Of a DNA stretch of 14,582 nt, positions 8,365 to 14,582 are shown in pieces (position 1 is the first letter of the stretch; every line of letters starts with the position of its first letter). Both the position numbers and the translations under genes were made by a program. The DNA comes from JBBSGD01 sp038254435 (GTDB lineage: Bacteria > Actinomycetota > CADDZG01 > WHSQ01), in NCBI GenBank assembly GCA_038254435.1, contig JBBSGD010000047.1, forward strand, positions 1-14,582. Reading direction: 5' to 3'. The notes beneath the pieces were generated by a model that was not told the origin of the DNA, searched no databases, and was given only the letters and a program-made list of their open reading frames with translations.

Positions 8365-10293
8365 CTAAGCAGAGCGTTTGCGCGTGCGGCCGGCGACGTA
8401 GTCGCGAATCACGAACGAACCCACGTCGCCGGCCGTCGACGCGAACACGCGTCCACCGGTCAAGCGCGCCAGCCTCTCCATGAAGGCGGTCAGACCGGGG
8501 GAATCCTCGAGCATGAAGACGTTGATCGCGATGCCCGAGCGAGCGAGACGCGCGGCTTCCCGCAGGGTGGTGATGATCGTGGCGGACACCGGCGGCCAGT
8601 TGAAGCAGGCGTAGCCGTCCTCGAGGTGGGCCGTGGGCTCTCCGTCGGTAACCATGATCACCTGCTTGACGGGCCGTGGGTCCTTGGCAAGAAGACGATG
8701 CGCTATCAGGAAAGCGTGCTGCATGTTCGTGCCGTGCACGCGCTCCCAGCCCTGCATCGCCAGCTCCGCCGGCTGGAGCCGGCGGGCGTAATCGGAGAAC
8801 CCCACCAAATAGAGGCTGTCCTGCGGGTACTTGCCGGTGATGAGGGCGTCGAGGGCCAGGGCCATGCGCTTGGCCGGTACCCAGTGGCCCCGCAGGGGCA
8901 TGGAGAAGGAGAGATCCAGGAGCAGCGCAGTGGCCGTTCGCGGCCTCGTCTCGCTCTCCACTACCTCGAAGTCCTGCGCGCTCAGCTTCAGAGGCCTCGC
9001 GCCGCCGCTGCGCGTCACCGCGTTGTACACGGTGCGCTGCACGGAAATCTCCTCCTCGTCGCCGAAGCGCCACTGCCTCGTTTGCCCGGTCGGTTCCGCG
9101 AGGCCGCCGGGAGCACGACTGGTGGGCTGCCGCTTGATGCGCTCGAGCACGCCGCTGAGAGCCCGCTCGCCGATGAGCCGCGCCCCCTTGGCGGTGAGCT
9201 TGAGCTCGCCGCCGTCACGTCTCGTTACACCGCTGCGTTGAAGGAGGTGCTCGATCTCCTTGAGTCGCCTCAGGTCGCGGACCGCGTCTTCGCCCAGGGC
9301 TTCCTTGAGGCTCGACTCGTCGATGTCGGCGAGACTCGCCCCCGGGTAGTCGCCTTCGAGGGCCCCGGCAAGGTCGTCGTACTCGCCCACCCGTTCCACG
9401 GCGTCGATCGCGTGCGACAAGGGCATGGGCTCGTCTCCCAACCCGTCGGTCGGGTCGTTCCAGTCGAGGCCGGGAGAGCTCGCGCGCAGGGACTCGCCGA
9501 GACGCTCCATCTGCCATGCAAGGTCCATGTCTTGCATGACTTCGGAGGCGAGCTCTGCGAGCGCGCGCCGCTGCTCGGGCTCGAGGGCGGCCATGAACCT
9601 GCTCATGGCGGCCGCCCGGCGCGCCAGGGACTTGAGCAGCTCCTCGAGGGATCCGGGGTTCTCGGGAAAGAAGTCCCCGTAGCGCTGCATGAAGCCCTCG
9701 AAGTCGTACGAACGGCCCTCGGCGCGCGCCTCGATCATGTCGTTGAGCTCGGCCAGCATGTCCTTGACGCGCGCGAGGTCCTCGGGCGTAAGCGAACGCA
9801 TCGATCCGGTCAGGTTCTTGAAGTAGGCATCGAGCACATCGCGCTTGAGCTTGTCGAGGAGCTGCCCGAAACGTGAGGCGGCCTCGGGCGAGCTGAAGTC
9901 ATAGCTCTGAAGCTCCCTCAGCTTCCCGGCCGCGCTGCTCGGCAGGAGGTCGAGCGTGGTCTCTTTGAAGCGAGCGTCCTCGCCGCCTTCTCCAGACAGT
10001 GCCTCGCGCTCGAGATCGACTATGTGATCGAGCTCTGCCGAGGCCTGATCGAGTGGGCCCTGCAGGTTGAGCTGCTCCGCGGCCGCGCGCCTGCGCTCGG
10101 CGAGACGGCGCCGCATGTCGTCTAGACCGGGGAACGCGCCGGGAATGCCCTCGCGTTGGAGGCGGCGCAGCGACCAGCGCGGTCCGAAGCCGGCGAGGAC
10201 ATCCTCGGACATCTCGTCGAGCAGGCTCTCGAGGCCTGTGTCGGGGCCGAAGGGGTCCTGCGAATCGTCCCAGCGCGAATAGCGAGACCTCAC
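8365..10293 (-). CDS. VWA-domain protein, partner of chelatase-like AAA ATPase
   Basis: A 642-residue protein with no signal peptide or membrane segment, so probably cytosolic. The first 450 residues are largely helical and charged, and a von Willebrand factor A domain fills the C-terminus (about 450-635). The metal-ion-dependent adhesion site is complete: DLSFS (Asp460, Ser462, Ser464), Thr522 in GTNMQHAF, and Asp550 in VTDGEPT. It starts at GTG 10293, which overlaps the stop of the upstream ATPase gene as GTGA, with a G-rich stretch about 5 nt before it. AAA/VWA pairs (MoxR-type, RavA-ViaA, Mg-chelatase ChlI/ChlD) act together in metal insertion or protein-complex maturation. From memory the pair resembles Mycobacterium tuberculosis Rv0958/Rv0959, whose role is unknown. 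The client protein here is unknown. Confidence 0.88.
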   Translation of the reverse strand: MRSRYSRWDDSQDPFGPDTGLESLLDEMSEDVLAGFGPRWSLRRLQREGIPGAFPGLDDMRRRLAERRRAAAEQLNLQGPLDQASAELDHIVDLEREALSGEGGEDARFKETTLDLLPSSAAGKLRELQSYDFSSPEAASRFGQLLDKLKRDVLDAYFKNLTGSMRSLTPEDLARVKDMLAELNDMIEARAEGRSYDFEGFMQRYGDFFPENPGSLEELLKSLARRAAAMSRFMAALEPEQRRALAELASEVMQDMDLAWQMERLGESLRASSPGLDWNDPTDGLGDEPMPLSHAIDAVERVGEYDDLAGALEGDYPGASLADIDESSLKEALGEDAVRDLRRLKEIEHLLQRSGVTRRDGGELKLTAKGARLIGERALSGVLERIKRQPTSRAPGGLAEPTGQTRQWRFGDEEEISVQRTVYNAVTRSGGARPLKLSAQDFEVVESETRPRTATALLLDLSFSMPLRGHWVPAKRMALALDALITGKYPQDSLYLVGFSDYARRLQPAELAMQGWERVHGTNMQHAFLIAHRLLAKDPRPVKQVIMVTDGEPTAHLEDGYACFNWPPVSATIITTLREAARLARSGIAINVFMLEDSPGLTAFMERLARLTGGRVFASTAGDVGSFVIRDYVAGRTRKRSA

Positions 10294-11741
10294 GATCGCC
10301 CCCCGGAGAAGCGGAAGGCTCCGCCGTCCCCTGTGTCCTTGTTAATGCGCCGCAGCAAGTGAAGGCCTTCCAGTCCGAACTCGATTGCCCCCGCCACGGA
10401 AGCGGGCCGCTCGAGCGAACCCCCGAGCCGCCCCACGATGGCCTCCGCGTTCGGCACTCCCTTGCTGCCCGCATCGTGGAACTGCGCCAGCAGCTCAGCG
10501 GGAGTCGTGAGATCGGTGGTGTCGATGACCAGTCCCGCATCGAACTGAGCGAGGAGCTCGCCGAAGTCGGCGCTGCCCAGACGCTCGCGCCACACGGCGA
10601 GGATGGCTTCCTTGAGGGCGCGCTCGAGTATCTCCTCTTCCCGTCCCTCCTCGAGCGTGTCGAACTCGACGCGCCCGACCGAGGCCGAAATCACGGCCCA
10701 GAAATCGCCTATGCGAGCCTCGGCCCCCTGCTCACCGCTGCGGACCGCGCGCCTGAGCGCCCCCGCCGTGACGGTTTCGAGCCCTCCTATCGAGAAGCGA
10801 ACGGACACCCCGCTTCTCTGGTTGATCTGCGGGCTGAGTCTCAGCTCGAAGGTCAGCCTCGCAAGGACCTCCTTGAGGTAGTCGGGGACCTCGACCGGCA
10901 TGCCCGCCGGCGGGGGCAGGGCCTCCTGCTCCATGATTGCGATTTCCTCGTCCAGGTGGCTTGGATAGTGCGTGCGCACCTGTGACCCGAAGCGGTCTTT
11001 GAGAGGCGAGATGATGCGTCCCCGGTTCGTGTAGTCATCGGGGTTCGCGCTTGCTATCAGCATCACGTCGAGCGGCAGGCGCACCTGGTAGCCGCGTATC
11101 TGTACATCCCGTTCCTCGAGGACGTTGAGAAGCGCGACCTGTATCCGCTCGGGCAGATCGGGCAGCTCGTTCACGGCGAAGATGCCGCGGTTCGTGCGCG
11201 GCAGGAGGCCGTAGTGGATCGTGAGCTCGTCGCCCAGGTAGCGGCCTTCGGCGACCTTGATCGGGTCCACATCCCCGATGAGATCCGCGACGGAAGTGTC
11301 GGGCGTGGCGAGCTTCTCGGACAAGCGACGGTCGCGCGGCAGCCACTCGACGGGTGCTGAGTCGCCTTGGTCCTTCACGAGCGAGCGACAGCGAGCGCAG
11401 ATCGGCCGGTAGGGATGGTCGTTTATCTCGCACCCGCCGACGACCGGGACGGCTTCGTCGAGCAGGTCCTCCAGGCTCCTCATCAACCGGCTCTTCGCCT
11501 GGCCTCGCTCGCCCAGCATGATGATGTCGTGGCCCGCGATGAGGGCCCTTTCGAGTGTTGGGATCACCGTGCCCTCGTAGCCGACGAGCGAGGGAAAGAG
11601 GGTGGCGCCGGAGCCGAGTCGTGCGATGGTGTTGGCGCGCAGCTCGGCTTTCACACTGCGGTCCGGATAACCGCTGGATCTCAGTTCGCCGAGGCTTGTT
11701 GCGAGCTCCACCGAAGCAAGAGTAGTCGCCTCGTGCCGCAA
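10290..11741 (-). CDS. MoxR/magnesium-chelatase-like AAA+ ATPase
   Basis: A 483-residue AAA+ ATPase, likely a cytosolic ring that uses ATP to remodel a client together with the VWA protein encoded next. Motifs are the Walker A-type loop GERGQAKSR (Gly77, Lys83, Ser84, with Ala where the second Gly is usual), the Walker B-type IFAVNELPDL (Asn-Glu191-192 rather than Asp-Glu), sensor 1 IASANPDDY and PLKDRFGSQ. GGCEINDHPYRPICARC (Cys104, Cys115, Cys118) could bind a metal. The start at TTG 11741 is uncertain: no well-spaced Shine-Dalgarno precedes it (AGGAG is 15 nt away), and GTG 11711 (VELATSLGEL) is an equally good choice. It is not a true Mg-chelatase in context, since no chlorophyll or cobalamin genes are seen. 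It is transcribed away from the 23S gene. Confidence 0.87.
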   Translation of the reverse strand: MRHEATTLASVELATSLGELRSSGYPDRSVKAELRANTIARLGSGATLFPSLVGYEGTVIPTLERALIAGHDIIMLGERGQAKSRLMRSLEDLLDEAVPVVGGCEINDHPYRPICARCRSLVKDQGDSAPVEWLPRDRRLSEKLATPDTSVADLIGDVDPIKVAEGRYLGDELTIHYGLLPRTNRGIFAVNELPDLPERIQVALLNVLEERDVQIRGYQVRLPLDVMLIASANPDDYTNRGRIISPLKDRFGSQVRTHYPSHLDEEIAIMEQEALPPPAGMPVEVPDYLKEVLARLTFELRLSPQINQRSGVSVRFSIGGLETVTAGALRRAVRSGEQGAEARIGDFWAVISASVGRVEFDTLEEGREEEILERALKEAILAVWRERLGSADFGELLAQFDAGLVIDTTDLTTPAELLAQFHDAGSKGVPNAEAIVGRLGGSLERPASVAGAIEFGLEGLHLLRRINKDTGDGGAFRFSGGRS

Positions 11742-11769
11742 CGAGACCGGTGAAGACTCCTCTCCAGAG

Positions 11770-11777
11770 TGCTCTTT
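11770..11777 (+). promoter_or_regulatory. boxA-like antitermination motif
   Basis: TGCTCTTT matches the core of the E. coli rrn boxA. It lies upstream of the best promoter in this leader, so it would be transcribed only from an earlier start that I could not identify. An 8-nt match may be chance. Confidence 0.25.
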
Positions 11778-11911
11778 TGGGTCACCGCAGCGGGGCTAGA
11801 CGAATCCAGGGAGCGGAGCTGGCAGAAGGATCTGTCCTTACGCTCCTGCCCCTTGTTCCGTCGCGAAAAGGGCCGCTCGAGTGCGTGCAGCGGAGGGCGC
11901 CGGGGGGCAAG

Positions 11912-11941
11912 TTGACGGGGTGGCGGAGCGGCCCGTACACT
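11912..11941 (+). promoter_or_regulatory. rRNA-type sigma-A promoter for the 23S gene
   Basis: TTGACG (11912-11917) and TACACT (11936-11941) are separated by 18 nt, the layout of strong vegetative actinobacterial rRNA/tRNA promoters. Transcription would start near 11948, giving a leader of about 200 nt before the 23S. No better pair was found in the leader. Confidence 0.7.
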
Positions 11942-11956
11942 AGGCGAGCTGTTCGG

Positions 11957-11976
11957 GAAGAGAAAGGATCCTCTTC
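11957..11976 (+). other. Small hairpin in the 23S leader
   Basis: GAAGAG (11957-11962) can pair with CTCTTC (11971-11976) around an 8-nt loop, within the first 30 nt of the predicted transcript. Its function is unknown. Confidence 0.4.
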
Positions 11977-12037
11977 GTGCCGAAACTACTTCCGGGAGTG
12001 CCTGCGTAGGGCGTCGCACGCGCGTCGACCACGCTGG

Positions 12038-12072
12038 CCGCCGGCTGCAGCACTGGGCCGGCGGTTTTTTTT
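12038..12072 (+). terminator. Intrinsic terminator inside the 23S leader
   Basis: CCGCCGGC (12038-12045) is perfectly complementary to GCCGGCGG (12057-12064), with an 11-nt loop and immediately followed by eight T residues. This is textbook Rho-independent structure on the plus strand, about 90 nt after the predicted transcription start and about 76 nt before the 23S. It should stop RNA polymerase unless antitermination applies, or it ends a separate short RNA. Confidence 0.8.
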
Positions 12073-12675
12073 GCCCGGGAGCGGTTGAGGCGAAGTTGGG
12101 TGTCTTCCCAGAACCTTGGAAACTCCATAGCGAGCGCGAGCATCTATAGCCAAGTTGATAAGGGCGTACGGTGGATGCCTAGGCGCTAGGAGCCGACGAA
12201 GGACGTGGCAGGCTGCGAAAAGCCCCGGGGAGGCGTCAAGCAACCTTTGATCCGGGGATGTCCGAATGGGGAAACCCACCAGCGGTAATGCGCTGGTACC
12301 CAGGTCTGAACACATAGGGCCTGTGGAGGGAACCGGGTGAATTGAAACATCTAAGTAACCCGAGGAAGAGAAAGCGAAATGCGAGTCCCTGAGTAGCGGC
12401 GAGCGAAACGGGATCAGCCCAAACTCTCAAGGTGTCAAAGCCTGGTGGCGTTGCCTTGAGGGGGTCGTGGGACCCATCCGATCCAGCACCAGATGGATCA
12501 GGGAGTTACAAAGTCAGCGGTTAGTCGAAGTCTCTGGAAAGTCGAGCCAAAGAAGGTAATAGCCCTGTAGACGAAAACCGACTGACCTCCCGATGGTGTT
12601 CCCAAGTAGCACGGAGCCCGAGAAATTCCGTGCGAATTTGCGGAGCCCACTCCGTAAGGCTAACTACTACCTAGC

Positions 12676-12721
<46 letters not shown>

Positions 12722-12869
12722 GGGAGGGGAGTGAAATAGTACCTGAAACCGTGCGCTTACAAGCAGTCGGAGGGTAGTCGTGAAGCTTGCTTCACGGCCC
12801 TGACGGCGTGCCTTTTGAAGAATGAGCCGGCGAGTTAGCGGTGCGTGGCAAGGTTAAGGCGAGAGCTGT

Positions 12870-12901
<32 letters not shown>

Positions 12902-13292
12902 TCAGTCGCGTGCCCTAGACCCGAAGCCGGGTGATCTATCCATGGGCAGGGTGAAGCGGAGGTAAGACTCCGTGGAGGCCCGAACCCACCAGGGTTGAAA
13001 ACCTGGGGGATGACCTGTGGATAGGGGTGAAAGGCCAATCAAACCCGGTGATAGCTGGTTCTCCCCGAAATGCATTTAGGTGCAGCGTCACGCGTTCAGT
13101 ATCGGTGGTAGAGCACTGGATGGGCTAGGGGGCCAACAAGCTTACCGAACTCAACCAAACTCCGAATGCCGATACTCCAGAGCGTGGCAGTGAGACTGCG
13201 GGGGATAAGCTCCGTAGTCGAGAGGGAAACAGCCCAGATCGCCAGCTAAGGTCCCTAAATCTTCGCTAAGTGGGAAAGGATGTGGAGTTGCC

Positions 13293-13330
<38 letters not shown>

Positions 13331-13754
13331 GAAAGAGTGCGTAACAGCTCACTGGTCGAGTGGTTCCGCGCCGACAATGTAGCGGGGCTAAGCGAAGTAC
13401 CGAAGCTGCGGGATTGACTTCTCCTTTGCGAGGAGTTGATCGGTAGGGGAGCGTTGTAACAACTGCGAAGCGGGTCCGTAAGGATTCGTGGAGTGGTTAC
13501 AAGTGCGAATGCCGGCATGAGTAGCGAAAGGGGAGCGAGAAACTCCCCCGCCGTATGTCCAAGGGTTCCTGGGGAAGGTTAATCCGCCCAGGGTAAGTCG
13601 GGACCTAAGCCGAGGCCGAGAGGCGTAGGCGATGGACAACTGGTTGATATTCCAGTACCACCACATGCGCGCCCACTCCGACCATGGTTGCTAAGGAAAG
13701 CCCTTCGGGGCCTACCGACCCACCGTGCAAGGAGAGCAAAGGGGTGACGGAGGA

Positions 13755-13855
13755 GGGTAGCCTGACCCGGGCGTTGGTTGTCCCGGGGTAAGCACGTAGG
13801 GAGGTCTCTCAGGCAAATCCGGGAGACCATCAATCCTGAGGTGCGATGCCGATCC
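13755..13855 (+). other. Actinobacteria-type insertion in 23S helix 54 region
   Basis: Between the variable stem around 13700 and the conserved GAAAAGCCTCTAG block is an extra segment (containing CCCGGGCGTTGGTTGTCCCG and AGGCAAATCCGGGAG) that E. coli lacks and that closely resembles Streptomyces 23S as I remember it. The borders are approximate. It is the main taxonomic evidence in the window. Confidence 0.7.
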
Positions 13856-14251
13856 GATTGAGGAGAAGCAGGTAAGCCCATGCTCCCAAGAAAAGCCTCT
13901 AGCCAGTTCGTGTGGTGCCCGTACCCCAAACCGACTCAGGTGGACAGGTAGAGCATACCGAGGCGATCGAGATAACCCTGGTTAAGGAACTCGGCAAATT
14001 GGCCGCGTAACTTCGGGATAAGCGGCGCCTCGACCGGTAATGGGACTTGCTCCCGGAGCTGGACGAGGTCGCAGAAACCAGGCCCAAGCGACTGTTTACT
14101 AAAAACACAGGTGCGTGCTAAGCCGTAAGGCGCCGTATACGCACTGACGCCTGCCCGGTGCCGGAAGGTTACGGGGAAGGGTTAGCCGGACTTCGGTCCG
14201 GCGAAGCTCTGAACCTAAGCCCCGGTAAACGGCGGCGGTAACTATAACCGT

Positions 14252-14547
14252 GGGTTGCTACCGACCGGCGGTTACAAAACTCGGCCATATGCTGGAACAT
14301 CCGAGTATCCGGCGGTACTCGTTTGTGTCACTCCCTAATTGTGGGTTTCGACACGAGCAGTGACAATCCGACCGGTGCGGACAATCAGCAGGAAACCGCG
14401 TTGCGGGATCCTCAGAGACTGTACGCCGAGCACTCGCACATCGTGACGAGCGATGAGACAGTCCGATCCTCATGGCGACATGGGGAGGACGGCAGAAATG
14501 ACCGTCCCGCCACCGAGAAGCATTCTGTGGTGGAGGTAACAGACATG
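14252..14547 (+). ncRNA. Group I intron in 23S rRNA at the position-1923 site
   Basis: A 296-nt insert between U (14251, E. coli 1923) and the exon CCTAAGGT (14548). P1: exon TAACCGT (14245-14251) pairs over 7 bp with GCGGTTA (14268-14274), with the U.G pair at the splice site. Core: P-like AATCAGCAGGAAA (14383-14395); P4 AGGA/TCCT; P5 CCGC/GCGG; R-like CAGAGACTGTACG; P7 GACTGT (14417-14422) with ACAGTC (14458-14463); P8 ATCG/CGAT; a candidate P3 GTGCG/CGCAC; S-like GAGACAGTCC. Peripheral stems are ACTCGG/CCGAGT (14279/14301), GTGTC/GACAC, TCCTC/GAGGA and CCACC/GGTGG. The last base is G (14547), as needed for the 3' splice site. No homing endonuclease frame is present. The fold is by eye, the subgroup is not assigned, and self-splicing is inferred from the family. 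Confidence 0.88.
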
Positions 14548-14555
14548 CCTAAGGT
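14548..14555 (+). rRNA. 23S micro-exon between two insertions
   Basis: CCTAAGGT continues the conserved 23S sequence exactly where the intron ends (E. coli 1924-1931). The next two bases (AG) also match, but then the sequence departs from the universally conserved CGAAATTCC. Introns usually follow a U, so the exon is taken to end at T14555. Confidence 0.7.
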
Positions 14556-14582
14556 AGGAAGCCCGGGATCTTCGTGCGACCC
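14556..14582 (+). other. Start of a second insertion in 23S, cut by window end
   Basis: From 14556 or 14558 the sequence no longer resembles 23S, where AGCGAAATTCCTTGTCGGG is expected. The site equals E. coli 1931, a known group I intron position in Thermotoga and Simkania 23S. Only 27 nt are visible. A short GAAG/CTTC stem (14559-14562 with 14570-14573) is seen, but no convincing P1 pairing, so the nature of the insert is open. Confidence 0.55.

Larger units (their letters stand above)
11948..12072 (+). ncRNA. Possible short leader RNA ending at the terminator
   Basis: A transcript from the 11912 promoter stopped at the 12065-12072 T-run would be about 125 nt. It does not resemble tRNA, 5S, tmRNA or SRP RNA signatures that I know. 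It may simply be an attenuated 23S leader; this is an inference from promoter and terminator positions only. Confidence 0.3.
11742..12148. other. Gene-free region between AAA ATPase and 23S rRNA
   Basis: A stretch of 407 nt with no credible protein gene, no tRNA and no trace of a 16S 3' end (no CACCTCCTTT-like anti-Shine-Dalgarno). It holds a boxA-like motif (11770-11777), an rRNA-type promoter (11912-11941), a small hairpin (11957-11976), a strong intrinsic terminator (12038-12072), and a segment just before the 23S that resembles the conserved end of actinobacterial 16S-23S spacers. Confidence 0.75.

Noticed and set aside
8626..9876. Plus-strand frame of 416 residues opposite the VWA gene
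   Set aside because: It is a GC-rich shadow of the minus-strand gene with no recognisable domain. The VWA frame has intact MIDAS residues.
11847..11873. CCCTT/AAGGG hairpin upstream of the rRNA promoter
   Set aside because: Only 5 bp with a 13-nt loop and no T-run. Too weak to call a terminator or structured RNA.
11948..12072. Leader transcript as a tRNA, 5S, SRP RNA or tmRNA gene
   Set aside because: I saw none of the diagnostic motifs (T-arm GTTCRA, the SRP GGAAGCA loop, or the tmRNA alanine-acceptor ends).
14258..14473. Minus-strand frame of 71 residues inside the 23S intron, a possible homing endonuclease
   Set aside because: It is antisense to the intron, far too short, and has no LAGLIDADG, GIY-YIG or HNH motif. 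It overlaps structured core elements.

Overview
The window is GC-rich and compactly coded. It looks chromosomal and comes from an actinobacterium (Actinomycetota). The best evidence is the 23S rRNA, which carries the long extra stem-loop region near helix 54 that is characteristic of high-GC Gram-positives. The paralogous pair of AAA ATPase and VWA protein also resembles a pair known from mycobacteria. The species and class cannot be read from the sequence. The 23S is not preceded by a 16S, which suggests a deep-branching lineage rather than a standard Streptomyces or Mycobacterium layout.

Layout. (1) Positions 1-1813: the 3' part of a galactokinase gene, overlapping by 4 nt (ATGA) an aldose 1-epimerase homologue, then an intrinsic terminator at 1891-1919. 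(2) Positions 2027-4926: a thiamine-diphosphate enzyme of the pyruvate oxidase/acetolactate synthase type, overlapping by 4 nt (GTGA) an enolase-superfamily (mandelate racemase-like) enzyme. (3) Positions 4930-8358: a GH15 glucoamylase/trehalase-type hydrolase (minus strand) and an MFS sugar-porter-like transporter (plus strand), divergent from a 153-nt region holding two perfect inverted repeats. (4) Positions 8365-11741, minus strand: a MoxR/Mg-chelatase-like AAA ATPase followed, with a GTGA overlap, by a VWA (MIDAS) protein. (5) Positions 11742-12148: a 407-nt gene-free leader with an rRNA-type promoter and, unexpectedly, a strong intrinsic terminator. (6) From about 12149 to the window end: a 23S rRNA gene on the plus strand.

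The first eight kilobases read as a carbohydrate-use neighbourhood: Leloir galactose genes, a glycosidase releasing glucose, a sugar-porter-like permease, and an enolase-superfamily/ThDP pair that could act on sugar acids or other hydroxy acids. The substrate of that pair is not determined by sequence.

The most notable part is the 23S gene. It is uninterrupted up to the U equivalent to E. coli 1923 in helix 69, then broken by a 296-nt insert (14252-14547) with the hallmarks of a self-splicing group I intron: a 7-bp P1 with a U.G pair at the splice site, P/Q/R/S core segments, a pairing P7, P8 and a terminal G. The conserved exon resumes for 8-10 nt (CCTAAGGT, possibly AG) and is then broken again by unrelated sequence that runs off the window. 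This implies a second insertion at the equivalent of position 1931, with a micro-exon of about 8 nt between the two. The ribosomal gene is therefore unlinked from 16S, has its own promoter and leader terminator, and carries at least one intron at the site classically known as the I-CeuI target.
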